In this document: piece by piece, positions 44,237 through 53,490 of the stretch
How positions within the stretch are numbered: the first letter of the stretch is position 1
Layout of the letters: the number at the start of each line of letters is the position of its first letter
Assembly: GCF_002081825.1 (NCBI RefSeq)
Contig: NZ_MUKU01000028.1
Span: 1-64,000 of the forward strand
DNA length: 64,000 nucleotides
DNA from: Chromobacterium haemolyticum
GTDB lineage: Bacteria; Pseudomonadota; Gammaproteobacteria; Burkholderiales; Chromobacteriaceae
Reading direction: 5' to 3'
Notes under the pieces: generated by a model
Databases searched by the model: none
What the model was told of the DNA's origin: nothing
The model's input: only the letters and a program-made list of their open reading frames with translations
Made by a program: the position numbers and the translations under genes

Positions 44237-45332
44237 TTGGGTGCTGTTCACCGAGTCCTCTCCCAATGTCGGCGGACAGGAACTGCAGCTGATGCAGCAG
44301 ATGCGCCTGCTGGGTGAGCGTGGCTTTCGCCCGGTGCTGGCCTGTAGGCCGCAGACGAGGGTGATGGAGGTGGCGTGCCAGCGCGGGCTGGAAGTCTTGC
44401 CGCTGCGTTTTCGAAACAGCCTCCACATGCCATCGATTTTGGGCTTAAGCGCCTGGATGCGCCGTCATCGTCCGCGGCTGGCCATTTGCCACAGCGGTCA
44501 CGACAGTAATAATCTGGCTATTGCCGCGCGGCTGATGGGTCGCTGCCGGCCCTTTCTGCTGCGCTCGCGCACTTATCAGCCTGGCCAGGCTTCGGCCTGG
44601 AGCTATAACCAGCTGATGGACGCGACCATGTTGCCCAGCGCTTATCTGAAGCGCTGTTTGCTGGAGAATCCGGCAATCCGTCCCGAAAAGCTGCACGTGG
44701 TCTATCCCGGCATCGATTTCGACGCTTTGGATCAGGCCGCCGCGCTGCCCTTGCCGCCAGAGTTGGAGCTGTGGCTGTCCCGTTCCTCCGGACCTTTGCT
44801 GGTGCAAGCGGCGATGTTGCGCGGGGAAAAAGGGCATAGGACGGTGTTGGCGGCCTTGGACTTGCTGAGAGACAAGTGGCCGGACGTGCGTTATCTGATT
44901 GCCGGAGAAGGGCCGGAGCAGCAGGCGATCGCCGGGCTGGCGCGGCAGTTGGGTTTGCAGGATAGAGTGTTGTTGGCTGGGGTGGTGAGCCCGGTGGCCG
45001 CCTTGCTGGAGCGCGCCGACCTGGTATTGATGCCGTCCAGCTACGAGCCCTTGGGCATGTCGCAGATCGAGGCGCTGGGTCTGGGCGTGCCGGTGATCGC
45101 CAGCGACACCGGCGGCATCCCTGAGACCATGAGTCATGGCGAAACCGGCATGTTGGCGCCGCCGGGAGACGCTCCCGCCTGGGCTTCGGCGATTGATCTG
45201 GCGCTGAGCCAGCCGGCAATGATGAAAATCTGGGCCCAAGCCGGGCGCGCCGATGTGCGTTCGCGCTTTGCGCCGGAACAAAACCTTCGGGGTATCCTGG
45301 AACTCAGCGGCTTGAACGCTCCGGGGATTTGA
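44229..45332 (+). CDS. GT4-family glycosyltransferase of the LPS cluster
   Basis: A 367-residue GT-B enzyme. The N-terminal acceptor domain begins WVLFTESSPNVGGQELQLMQQM; the C-terminal donor domain has LLVQAAMLRGEKGHRTVLAAL, YLIAGEGPEQQAIAGLARQLGL and LMPSSYEPLGMSQIEALGLGVPVIASDTGGIPE with the EX7E element. It starts eight bases before the waaL stop. Which linkage it makes is unknown. Confidence 0.84.
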   Translation: MRDWVLFTESSPNVGGQELQLMQQMRLLGERGFRPVLACRPQTRVMEVACQRGLEVLPLRFRNSLHMPSILGLSAWMRRHRPRLAICHSGHDSNNLAIAARLMGRCRPFLLRSRTYQPGQASAWSYNQLMDATMLPSAYLKRCLLENPAIRPEKLHVVYPGIDFDALDQAAALPLPPELELWLSRSSGPLLVQAAMLRGEKGHRTVLAALDLLRDKWPDVRYLIAGEGPEQQAIAGLARQLGLQDRVLLAGVVSPVAALLERADLVLMPSSYEPLGMSQIEALGLGVPVIASDTGGIPETMSHGETGMLAPPGDAPAWASAIDLALSQPAMMKIWAQAGRADVRSRFAPEQNLRGILELSGLNAPGI

Positions 45333-45384
45333 TGCTCTGACTTATGACCGCCCCGTGGGCGCGGGCGTTGGATGATAGAAACGA

Positions 45385-47145
45385 ATGAAGAATTCTTTGC
45401 AAAGCAACTGGGCGATTTATCGCCGTTTGCTGGGATATTTGGGCCGTTACTGGAAGGTCTTCCTGATCTCGCTGGTGTCGATGACGGTGGCGGCCTTGAC
45501 CGAGCCGGCCTTCGCCCGCCTGATGAAGCCCTTGATCGACAACGGCTTTGTCAACCGCGATCCGCATGCGATCGCCTGGGTGCCCTTGGCCATCATCGGC
45601 GTGTTCGCGGTGCGCGGCGTCACCAGCTTCATCAATGAATACACTTCCAGCTGGTTGACTGGACACCTGGTGCAGACGCTGCGCGAACAGATGTTCGCCA
45701 AGATGCTGCGTCTGCCAGTGCAGTACTACGCCGACAATCAGTCGGGAAGACTGGTGTCGCGGATCTCCTACGACGTCAACCAGGTGACTGAGGCCGGCTT
45801 CAGCGTGATTACGGTCACGGTCAAGGACGGTGTCACCGCGATCAGTCTGCTGGCTTGGCTGTTGTATATCGACTGGCAGCTGACTCTGATCTGTCTGCTG
45901 GTGTTGCCGGTGGTGTCTTTCTGCATGCGAATAGTGGGCAAGCGGCTGCGCAATCTATCACGCGAGAACCAGCAGAATATGGCCTTGTTGACCCAGGTGT
46001 TGGGCGAGGGCATCAATTGTCAACGCGTGATCAAGGTCTATGGCGGCGAGGCGCGCGAGAGCGAGCGTTTTCGCCAAGCGGCGGCGGCGATCCGCCGCAA
46101 CGCGGTCAAGCAGAGCGCGGCGACATCCGCCAACACCGGCGTCACTCAGCTGATGATCGCTTGCGCTTTGGCCGCCATCCTGTATTTCGCCACGCTGCGC
46201 GCCCAGGACGGGGCTTTCACCGCAGGCGATTTCATGTCCTTTTTGACGGCGATGATGTTGCTGTTCGCGCCGGTCAAGCGCATTACCGGCATTGCCCAGG
46301 CCATGCAGCGGGGCTTGGCGGCGGCGGAGTCGGTCTTCGATTTTCTCGACTTGCCGGAAGAGCCCGATCACGGCAGAACCGCCTTGCCGCGCACCCGCGG
46401 AAAATTGCAGCTATCGGGAGTGAGTTTCGGCTATCCGGCGGCGGAGCGGCAGGTGCTGAGGGATATTAATTTGCAGGCTCAGCCTGGCGAGACCATAGCC
46501 TTGGTGGGTTCGTCCGGCAGCGGAAAAACCACCTTGGTCAGCCTGATACCGCGATTTTACGATCCGGACGGCGGCGAGATTCGTTTGGATGATGTTCGCT
46601 TGCAGGATATGCCCCTGAGCGATCTGCGCCGGCACATCGCCATGGTCAGTCAGGACGTGGTGCTGTTCAACGACAGCGTGGCGGCCAATATCGCCTACGG
46701 TGAAGCGTCGCACAGCCGCGAAGCGGTGGTGGAGGCGGCGCGCGCGGCCAATGCGCTGGAGTTCATTGAGGCGATGCCGGACGGTTTTGACACTCTGATT
46801 GGTGAAAACGGTGTGCGTCTGTCCGGTGGGCAGCGCCAGCGCTTGGCGATTGCCCGCGCCTTGTTGAAGAACGCGCCCTTGTTGATTCTGGACGAGGCGA
46901 CCTCGGCTCTGGACACCCAGTCGGAGAGGTTGGTGCAGAGCGCGCTGGAAAACCTGATGAAGAATCGTACTACCATCGTGATCGCCCATCGTCTGTCGAC
47001 GATAGAAAACGCCGATCGCATCGTGGTGATGCATCAGGGAGAGATTGCCGAAGAAGGCTCGCACGCGCAGTTGCTCGCGCGAGGAGGGCTCTACGCCAAG
47101 CTGCATAGCCTGCAGTTCAAGGACGAGGACGCCGCAGCGGAATGA
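45385..47145 (+). CDS. msbA: MsbA, lipid A-core flippase (ABC exporter)
   Basis: A 586-residue half-transporter: six membrane helices to about residue 320, then an ATPase domain with Walker A LVGSSGSGKTTL, signature VRLSGGQRQRLAIARALL, Walker B LLILDEATSALD and the switch histidine in VIAHRLST. It flips core-lipid A across the inner membrane. Lying after the core and ligase genes, it completes the LPS unit. A 52-base gap separates it from the GT4 gene. Confidence 0.94.
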   Translation: MKNSLQSNWAIYRRLLGYLGRYWKVFLISLVSMTVAALTEPAFARLMKPLIDNGFVNRDPHAIAWVPLAIIGVFAVRGVTSFINEYTSSWLTGHLVQTLREQMFAKMLRLPVQYYADNQSGRLVSRISYDVNQVTEAGFSVITVTVKDGVTAISLLAWLLYIDWQLTLICLLVLPVVSFCMRIVGKRLRNLSRENQQNMALLTQVLGEGINCQRVIKVYGGEARESERFRQAAAAIRRNAVKQSAATSANTGVTQLMIACALAAILYFATLRAQDGAFTAGDFMSFLTAMMLLFAPVKRITGIAQAMQRGLAAAESVFDFLDLPEEPDHGRTALPRTRGKLQLSGVSFGYPAAERQVLRDINLQAQPGETIALVGSSGSGKTTLVSLIPRFYDPDGGEIRLDDVRLQDMPLSDLRRHIAMVSQDVVLFNDSVAANIAYGEASHSREAVVEAARAANALEFIEAMPDGFDTLIGENGVRLSGGQRQRLAIARALLKNAPLLILDEATSALDTQSERLVQSALENLMKNRTTIVIAHRLSTIENADRIVVMHQGEIAEEGSHAQLLARGGLYAKLHSLQFKDEDAAAE

Positions 47146-47163
47146 GCGCGGGCGCGGAGATGA

Positions 47164-47203
47164 AATCAAGCCGGCCAGGGCGGAGGCCATGGCCGGCTTG
47201 ATT
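47164..47203. terminator. Long perfect stem-loop after msbA
   Basis: Fourteen-base perfect arms (47164-47177 and 47190-47203) around a 12-base loop, 18 bases after the msbA stop. No T-run follows, so it is either a Rho-dependent stop with a protective hairpin or a bidirectional transcript end. Confidence 0.55.
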
Positions 47204-47218
47204 GCATCGAGGACTCGG

Positions 47219-47352
47219 AACGTGTTTACGATCTCGCGAGCTAAGCCGAAAACGGCTGAGAAAGCGGAATGATCATACGGTACATGAGCATTTCGAGGAC
47301 GTTTTCAACGCCGTATCGTCGACGCGCAGCAGATTGTAAGCCGTTCTCAGAG
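47219..47352. repeat. Interspersed repeat, long copy A
   Basis: About 134 bases that align over their whole length, with scattered mismatches and one indel, to the reverse complement of 60654-60799. Shared blocks include AAGCGGAATG, GGTACATGAGCATT, AACGCCGTATCG and CGCAGCAGA. The right end contains the TGA stop codon of the FimV-like gene (47347-47349). Confidence 0.8.
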
Positions 47353-47730
47353 CTTGATTTCGAACAGCGGGTCCTGCGGCGCTAAGCGGCGGCCGTTCTC
47401 CTGAATGGTGTGCCAAACCGGCTGGCCTTGCACTTGCGACTGAACGTCGCGCGCCAGCAGGCAGTAGGCCTCGCGATTGCATTCGCTGGAGTAGGCTCGC
47501 AACAAAGTGACCTTGGCCGGCAGATCGTCCGGATTGTCGCGCAGCGAATCCTTCAGCACCCGCACCGCGTCGCGGGTACGGCCATAGGCGAGGAAAACTT
47601 CCGCCTCGCCCACCGGATCGATGCCGCGCTGACACGGCTTGGTGTAACGTACTTTCTTCCATAAGAATTGCAGGGCGTAATATCCCGCCATCAGTCCAAA
47701 ACTGGCGGCAAACGCGCTCAACGCTACCAT
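47347..47730 (-). CDS. Stand-alone FimV C-terminal-type TPR protein
   Basis: A 127-residue protein with an N-terminal membrane anchor (MVALSAFAASFGLMAGYYALQFLW). A helical domain follows that resembles the TPR region of FimV/HubP proteins: AEVFLAYGRTRDAVRVLKDSLRDNPDD, KVTLLRAYSSECNREAYCLLARDVQSQV, PVWHTIQENGRRLAPQDPLFE. FimV works at the cell pole in type IV pilus function. Here only the TPR-like part is present, with its own anchor, near the pilMNOPQ operon. ATG at 47730 has GGAG seven bases upstream. The stop codon lies in an interspersed repeat. Confidence 0.68.
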   Translation of the reverse strand: MVALSAFAASFGLMAGYYALQFLWKKVRYTKPCQRGIDPVGEAEVFLAYGRTRDAVRVLKDSLRDNPDDLPAKVTLLRAYSSECNREAYCLLARDVQSQVQGQPVWHTIQENGRRLAPQDPLFEIKL

Positions 47731-47927
47731 GTGGCTTCTCCCCTTCCGCTTTGCAACGACTTGGCCTCGCCGGCGGTTCCCCGATATTGTGCGCTCTGGC
47801 TTCAAGCTTTATGCGGGGCTGACCAGCCGGCCTTCTCCATCTCCGGTAGATTCATTATTCTGATGAAGCGGCGCTAGCGGCAATCCGTAGAAATCCTTAT
47901 CGGATCTGTACCGATGCCGTTTGAACG

Positions 47928-49007
47928 CTAACTATTGCTGTTCAGTATTTTCTCGAGTATTGCAGAGGGCAGGCCGGCCTGAATAGTGGCTTGGCCCAGT
48001 TGTTGCAATAGCACAAATCGGATGGTGCCGGCTTCCACCTTCTTGTCGTGGCTCATCAGCTCCAGCCAGCGCGCCAGCGGCATCCGCGGGCTCTTGACCG
48101 GCAGGCCGGCGGCGGCCACCAGGCCGCGCACGCGTTCAACGTCTGCGGAGGACAGCCAGCCCAATTCGGCGGAGGCGGCGGCGGCCAGCACCATGCCGGC
48201 GCCGATGGCTTCGCCGTGCAGCCAGACGCCGTAGCCCAGGCCAGCTTCGATGGCGTGGCCGAAGGTGTGGCCCAGATTGAGCAGGGCGCGCACGCCTTGC
48301 TCCTTTTCATCCTGGCCCACGATGTCCGCCTTCATCTCGCAGCTTCGCTTGACCGCGTGCTGCAGCGCGTCGGGGTCGCGCGCGCGCAGGCGCGGCATGT
48401 TCTCTTCCAGCCAGCCTAGGAAGGCGGCGTCGCCCAGCAGACCGTACTTGATCACTTCGGCGAGGCCGGCGGACAACTCGCGCTCCGGCAGCGTGTCCAG
48501 CAGCGACATGTCGGCGATCACCGCCTTGGGCTGGTAGAACGCGCCTATCATGTTCTTGCCTTGCGGATGGTTGATCGCGGTCTTGCCGCCGACCGAGGAG
48601 TCGACCTGCGCCAGCAAGGTGGTGGGGATCTGGATAAAGGGCGCGCCGCGTTGATAGCAGGCGGCGGCAAAGCCGGTCATGTCGCCGACGACGCCGCCGC
48701 CCAGCGCGATCAAGGTGGTCTTGCGTTCGGCGTTGCGCGACAGCAGCGCGTCGAAAATCAGGTTCAGCGTGTTCCAGTCCTTATGCTGCTCGCCATCCGG
48801 CAAGACAACGCTGAAGGAATCGATCCGGTGCCGGGCCAGCGCTTGTTGCAGCCGGGCCAGATACAGCGGCGCCACGGTCTCGTTGCTGACGATGGCGACC
48901 TTGGGCAAGGGCAGATGGGGAAGCAGCAACTCGACCTGTTCCAGCAAGTCCCGGCCAATGTGAATCGGGTAACGGGTGTCGGGCAGGATCAGGTCGAGAG
49001 TAATCAC
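47928..49007 (-). CDS. aroB: 3-dehydroquinate synthase
   Basis: A 359-residue shikimate-pathway enzyme using NAD and zinc. Visible motifs: [63 protein letters not shown] and [25 protein letters not shown] with metal-binding histidines and glutamate. It begins two bases after aroK; the order pilQ-aroK-aroB is conserved in many beta- and gammaproteobacteria. Confidence 0.97.
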   Translation of the reverse strand: MITLDLILPDTRYPIHIGRDLLEQVELLLPHLPLPKVAIVSNETVAPLYLARLQQALARHRIDSFSVVLPDGEQHKDWNTLNLIFDALLSRNAERKTTLIALGGGVVGDMTGFAAACYQRGAPFIQIPTTLLAQVDSSVGGKTAINHPQGKNMIGAFYQPKAVIADMSLLDTLPERELSAGLAEVIKYGLLGDAAFLGWLEENMPRLRARDPDALQHAVKRSCEMKADIVGQDEKEQGVRALLNLGHTFGHAIEAGLGYGVWLHGEAIGAGMVLAAAASAELGWLSSADVERVRGLVAAAGLPVKSPRMPLARWLELMSHDKKVEAGTIRFVLLQQLGQATIQAGLPSAILEKILNSNS

Positions 49008-49009
49008 AA

Positions 49010-49561
49010 TCAGCTTCCTTGTTCGGGGCGGTGTTTGGGGGGGAGGGCGGAGAGCTGCTCCATCAGATGGGCAACCAGCAGGCTGACATTCTGCTGCGTG
49101 GTGTCGACGACGATGTCGGCAACTTCGCGGTACAAGGGGTCGCGTTCCTGAAACAGGCTTTCCAGCTTGCCCCTGGGGTTGGCGATCTGCAGCAATGGGC
49201 GGTTTTTGTCGTGCAGGGTGCGGGCCAGCAAATCGTCTATGGTGGCGCGCAGATAGATCACGGTGCCGTGAGCGGCCAGGCAGGCGCGGTTTTGCGGACG
49301 GATGATGGCGCCGCCGCCGGTGGCCAGCACGATGTTGTCCAGGCGGGCGAGGTCGGCGATGACCGAGGTTTCCCGGTCGCGGAAGCGCAGTTCGCCTTCG
49401 ATGTCGAAGATGGTCGCGACGCGTACGCCGGTTCTGGCCTCGATCTCGTGGTCAGAGTCGTAAAAGGTTTTGTCGGTGCGCCGCGCCAAAGCTCGGCCTA
49501 CCGTGGTCTTGCCCGCGCCCATCAAGCCGACCAGAAAAAAATTGCCTGCCGGTTTCTCCAT
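49010..49561 (-). CDS. aroK: Shikimate kinase
   Basis: A 183-residue kinase. The P-loop is [15 protein letters not shown]; the shikimate-binding DSDHEIE and RFRDRE and the GGGAI loop are present. ATG at 49561 gives the neisserial form [15 protein letters not shown] at 49570 is an alternative and neither has a clear ribosome binding site. It lies 79 bases after pilQ and is probably co-transcribed. Confidence 0.95.
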   Translation of the reverse strand: MEKPAGNFFLVGLMGAGKTTVGRALARRTDKTFYDSDHEIEARTGVRVATIFDIEGELRFRDRETSVIADLARLDNIVLATGGGAIIRPQNRACLAAHGTVIYLRATIDDLLARTLHDKNRPLLQIANPRGKLESLFQERDPLYREVADIVVDTTQQNVSLLVAHLMEQLSALPPKHRPEQGS

Positions 49562-49640
49562 GGCAGGCATTGTAGCCGAGCTTGGCCGCGCTGTCTTTCG
49601 GCGTTGCATCAGCGCCTGGGGCGCTGCCGGGGCCGGGGTT

Positions 49641-51764
49641 TTACTGATTATTGCTGCTCAGGTCCTCCACCACGCGCGGTGTGATGAAGACCAGCAATTC
49701 AGTGCGGTTGTCGTACTTCTGCGAGCTTCGGAACAGGGCGCCCAGGAAGGGAATGTCGCCGAGCAGCGGCACTTTGTTGACGATGTCGCTGATTTGCTGC
49801 TGGTAGATGCCGCCTATCACCACCGTGCCGCCGTTCTCCACCAGCACCTGGGTGTTGACCTTCTTGGTGTCCAGTGCCGGAGTGCCTCCCACGGTCAGCG
49901 TAGGGCTGACGCTGTCCTTGTTGACCTTGATGTCCAGCATCACGTGGTTGTCCGGCGTGATCTGCGGCTTGACGTTCAGGCTGAGCACCGCCTTTTTGAA
50001 CGAGGTGGAGGTGGCGCCGCTGGACGAGGCTTCCTGATAGGGAATCTCGGTGCCCTGTTCGATGGTGGCTTCCTGCCGGTCCGCGGTCATGATGCGTGGA
50101 CTGGAGATCACCCGTCCCTTGTTCTCGGTCTGCAGCGCCTGCAACTCCAGGCCGATGATGGCGGACTTGCCCACGCTATAGAGTGCGGTCAGCGAGCCTG
50201 CCGGGTTGGTGATTGGCAGATTGACGCCGGGGGAAATGACATAGGGTGTTTGCGCAGCGCCGCCCACGATGCCCAGGCGGCCATTGGCGTTGGTGATGGC
50301 GTTGGTCAAGCCGCCGCCGGAAATGATGCCGGTGCTGCCGACGCGGTCGAAAGATAGCTTGACGCCCAGATTGCGGCTCCAGTTGTCGGTGGCCTCGACG
50401 ATGCGCGCTTCGATCAGCACCTGTTTCACTGGCACATCGGTCTTGCCTATGATGTCGCGGATCTTGTCAATGGTGCTGCCTGTATCGTTGATGATCAGCG
50501 TATTTGTCTTAGGATCGATCAGCGCGCTGCCGCGCTCGGTCAGAATGCTTTCCTTCTTGCCGGTGGTGTTCGTGCCGTCCAGCACCTTTTTGAAATCCTC
50601 CGCCGAGCGGTAGCGCAGCACGAAGGTTTCCGAGCGCACCGGCTCCAGCGTGGCCAGTTGCTGCCTGGCCTCCTGCACCTGCTTGTCGCGCGCCAGCAAC
50701 TCCTCGCGCGGCGCAATCTGAATGATGTTGCCGGCGCGGCGCTGGTCCAGGCCCTTGGTTTGCAGGATGAGGTCCAGCGCCTGGTCCCAGGGTACGTCTT
50801 TCAGTCGCAGCGTGATGTTGCCGTTGACCGAGTCGCTGGTGACGATGTTGAGGCCGGTGAATTCGGCGATCACCTGCAAGACGGTGCGCACTTCGATGTT
50901 CTGGAAGTTTAGAGACAGCTTGTCGCCTTTGTACTGCGGTTTCTGGTTGGCGTCGGCGCTGGCCGCGGATTCCGGCGCCGGCCGGCGAATTTCGACGACC
51001 AACTGGCCGTCGGTCTGGTAGGAGGAGAAATCCCAGTCGCCTTGCGGCTGGATCTGGATGCGGCTGTTGCCGCCCTGATTGCGGGCGTCGATCTTGGACA
51101 CCGGGGTGCCGAAGTCGGACACATCCAGGCGTCGCTGATTCTGCCTGTCCAGTTGAGTGCCCAGTACGTCCACCAGCAATTGTTTGCCTTCGCGACGGAT
51201 ATCGACCGGGGTATTGGCGGACGGCAGCTTGATCTCCACCCGGCCTTCGCCGTTCTTGCCGCGGCGGAAGTCCAGCGCCAGCGGCTGAGCGCTGGCGATC
51301 TGGGCCTGGCTTGGGCGCGCGGCGGTTTGCTGGCTTGCCGCGGGGCGCTCCACCGGCGTGGCGGCTTGAGCGGCGTTGCCCAGGTTCGGGTTCAGCGTGA
51401 CCCGCAGCGTGTTGCCGGCCACGCTGCTGCTGTACAGCGCGTTGCGGCTTAGGCTCAGCACCAGCCGGGAACGGCCGTTGGCCTCCACCGCCACCGCGGA
51501 TTTTACCAGCGGGCCGCCGAAGTCTTGCTGCGGCTTGGCCATCTTGACGCTGGCGCCCGCGAAGTCGAAGGCAATGCGCGGAGGGTTGGCGATGGCGAAG
51601 CTGTTGGGCTGGACGGCGGGGCCGTCAAAGCTGACTTGCAGCACCTGTTGGTCGCCGTCGCCGTTGGCGAGCTGGATCGCGGTGATCGCCGGGCCGGCGT
51701 CGGCGAAACTGAACAGCAGGGACAGGCCCAGCCCGGACAACAGTTTGATGGAGTGCTTGCTCAT
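49641..51764 (-). CDS. pilQ: Type IV pilus secretin PilQ
   Basis: A 707-residue outer-membrane secretin. A signal peptide ends near FADAG. Two AMIN-type beta domains (about 25-270) bind peptidoglycan; an STN/N0 domain (KLSLNFQNIEVRTVLQVIAEFTGLNIV), an N1 domain (FVLRYRSAEDFKKVLDG) and the secretin core (VLIEARIVEATDNWSRNLGV, TEIPYQEASSSGATSTSFKKA, PLLGDIPFLGALFRS) follow. It forms the pilus exit pore. The ATG overlaps the pilP stop. Last of pilMNOPQ. Confidence 0.97.
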   Translation of the reverse strand: MSKHSIKLLSGLGLSLLFSFADAGPAITAIQLANGDGDQQVLQVSFDGPAVQPNSFAIANPPRIAFDFAGASVKMAKPQQDFGGPLVKSAVAVEANGRSRLVLSLSRNALYSSSVAGNTLRVTLNPNLGNAAQAATPVERPAASQQTAARPSQAQIASAQPLALDFRRGKNGEGRVEIKLPSANTPVDIRREGKQLLVDVLGTQLDRQNQRRLDVSDFGTPVSKIDARNQGGNSRIQIQPQGDWDFSSYQTDGQLVVEIRRPAPESAASADANQKPQYKGDKLSLNFQNIEVRTVLQVIAEFTGLNIVTSDSVNGNITLRLKDVPWDQALDLILQTKGLDQRRAGNIIQIAPREELLARDKQVQEARQQLATLEPVRSETFVLRYRSAEDFKKVLDGTNTTGKKESILTERGSALIDPKTNTLIINDTGSTIDKIRDIIGKTDVPVKQVLIEARIVEATDNWSRNLGVKLSFDRVGSTGIISGGGLTNAITNANGRLGIVGGAAQTPYVISPGVNLPITNPAGSLTALYSVGKSAIIGLELQALQTENKGRVISSPRIMTADRQEATIEQGTEIPYQEASSSGATSTSFKKAVLSLNVKPQITPDNHVMLDIKVNKDSVSPTLTVGGTPALDTKKVNTQVLVENGGTVVIGGIYQQQISDIVNKVPLLGDIPFLGALFRSSQKYDNRTELLVFITPRVVEDLSSNNQ

Positions 51765-52279
51765 TTGTTTTGCCCTTGTTCGTCCAGGTACATGCTGGTG
51801 TTGCGCTGCACCCATTCTCCGTTCAAATCTTCCACGGTCTCGGTCAACTGGATGTCCGTGTCGCCGACTTTCTTGATCTGGCCGAAATTGGGCCCGACGA
51901 AATTACCGGCCTGAACACGGTAAATCGCGCCTTCCGGCGTGCGTACCAGGCCGTAGTTGGCGCCGCCGCGGCGGATGACGCCGACAATCTTCAACTTGTC
52001 CAGATCGTAGTTTTCCAGCGCTTCGCGCGGCCGCTTCATGTCTGGCGCGTTCGCCAGGTTCTGGTTCTTGGCCGCGGCGAGTTTCTGCGAATTGAAGGGG
52101 TCTAGCAGGTCGAAGGCCTGGTAGGCGAACGGCTGGTAGGGCTGGGCCTGGGGCAGCGGCTCAATCTGGCCGCGCAGGCCCTGGGTGCTGGTTTGCATCC
52201 ACTGGCGCAGATCATCGGTGTCGCTGCTGCCGCAGGCGGCGAGCAACAAGGGCAGTAAGCAAGCGAGAGTTCTTGTCAT
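51761..52279 (-). CDS. pilP: Type IV pilus lipoprotein PilP
   Basis: A 172-residue lipoprotein with lipobox LLAAC at about 12-16. A flexible part follows, then a beta domain with YDLDKLKIVGVIRRGGANYGLVRTPEGAIYRVQAGNFVGPNFGQIKKV. It links PilN/PilO in the inner membrane to PilQ. It starts 12 bases after pilO. Confidence 0.95.
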   Translation of the reverse strand: MTRTLACLLPLLLAACGSSDTDDLRQWMQTSTQGLRGQIEPLPQAQPYQPFAYQAFDLLDPFNSQKLAAAKNQNLANAPDMKRPREALENYDLDKLKIVGVIRRGGANYGLVRTPEGAIYRVQAGNFVGPNFGQIKKVGDTDIQLTETVEDLNGEWVQRNTSMYLDEQGQNK

Positions 52280-52291
52280 GGGGTTTGCGGC

Positions 52292-52906
52292 TCACTTGTT
52301 GGCGGGGGCCGGCTGCGCGGCCCGCTCCTCGGGCTCCAGCGCGCGGAAGGTTTTGGCGGTGGCGTCCATGGTCAGGCGCGCGCCCTTGGCGTCCGGCGTC
52401 AGGCTGATGTCGACGATGGTGACGATGCGGGACAGCTGCGCCACATCGCTGACGAAGGCGGCCAAGTCGTTATAGCTGCCGGTCAGGCGAATGGTGATCG
52501 GCACTTCCGCCATCTCGGCTGTCTTGATTTCCGGATTGGGCCGGAACAGCTCGAACTGTAGCCCGCGGCCGATGCCGGCTTGGTTGATCTCGGTCAGCAG
52601 CGTGTCCATATTGGATTTGGTCGGTAGCTGCTTGAGCAGGGCGCCGAAGGAGGCATCGATCTCCTTCAACTGCTGTTGCAGCGCGTCCAGGTTGACCGCC
52701 TGGCGTTTCTTGTCGACGTAAGTCTGCTTGAGCTGCTCTTCCTGTTGCTTGGCGCCGTTGAGGCGGTCCAGTTCATCGCTGAGCACGAAGAAATAACCGA
52801 GGCCGACGAAGCAGGCGACCAACAGCGCCAGCGCGATAACCTGGCCCTGCAGCGGCCAATTGGTGATGTCCTTGGGGTCCAGCGTGCGCAATTCGTCCAG
52901 CGTCAT
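52292..52906 (-). CDS. pilO: Type IV pilus alignment protein PilO
   Basis: A 204-residue protein with one N-terminal helix (VIALALLVACFVGLGYFFVL), a coiled coil (about 45-80) and a ferredoxin-like periplasmic domain (MDTLLTEINQAGIGRGLQFELF, VPITIRLTGSYNDLAAFVSDVAQL). It pairs with PilN. The start overlaps pilN by four bases. Confidence 0.95.
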   Translation of the reverse strand: MTLDELRTLDPKDITNWPLQGQVIALALLVACFVGLGYFFVLSDELDRLNGAKQQEEQLKQTYVDKKRQAVNLDALQQQLKEIDASFGALLKQLPTKSNMDTLLTEINQAGIGRGLQFELFRPNPEIKTAEMAEVPITIRLTGSYNDLAAFVSDVAQLSRIVTIVDISLTPDAKGARLTMDATAKTFRALEPEERAAQPAPANK

Positions 52907-53490
52907 GGTTTGGCTCCGGGGGCGGTGGGCTGGCCGGTTTTGGGCGGGGCGGCTTCGCGCAGACTGCAGTTCAGGGTGAATTCGTTGGCGCGCTGGCCGT
53001 TGACGCTGGCGGCCTTCACTTCGACCAGCACCGGCACGTCAAAAACATTGGATTGCGCCAGGCTGCGCATATAGTTGGAAACCCGAGCGCCGGACAGCGC
53101 GTAGCCGGACAGCGTGAATTGGTTGCCGGCCTGCTTGAAGTTTTTCAGATAGACGCCGTCCGGGGTCTGGCGCACCAGTTGGTCGAAAACGTGCACGCCC
53201 TCGTTGCGGCCCTGCTCCAGCCGTTCCACCAGTTGCTTGCGGGACAGCAGGTCGTCGCGTTGCTTTTTCAAGGTGCCGATATTCTTGATCTGGCTGTCCA
53301 GCTTGGAGATTTCGCCTTGCAGGAAGTCGTTGCGCTGTTGTTGATGGGACAGGCGGCCGCCGATGATCAGATAGCTGAGCACCACCAAGGTCAGCGAGGC
53401 AACCAGCGTGAGTCCCAACATCACCTGAAAGCGCAGCCGATGCGCCGCTTTTTTCTGTTCGCGGTGCGGGAGGAGGTTGATGCGTATCAT
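52903..53490 (-). CDS. pilN: Type IV pilus assembly protein PilN
   Basis: A 195-residue protein. The cytosolic INLLPHREQ motif at residues 4-12 is the PilM-binding tail. A membrane helix (VMLGLTLVASLTLVVLSYLI) and a coiled coil follow, then a periplasmic domain (VYLKNFKQAGNQFTLSGYA, VPVLVEVKAA). It starts on the last base of the pilM stop codon. Confidence 0.95.
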   Translation of the reverse strand: MIRINLLPHREQKKAAHRLRFQVMLGLTLVASLTLVVLSYLIIGGRLSHQQQRNDFLQGEISKLDSQIKNIGTLKKQRDDLLSRKQLVERLEQGRNEGVHVFDQLVRQTPDGVYLKNFKQAGNQFTLSGYALSGARVSNYMRSLAQSNVFDVPVLVEVKAASVNGQRANEFTLNCSLREAAPPKTGQPTAPGAKP

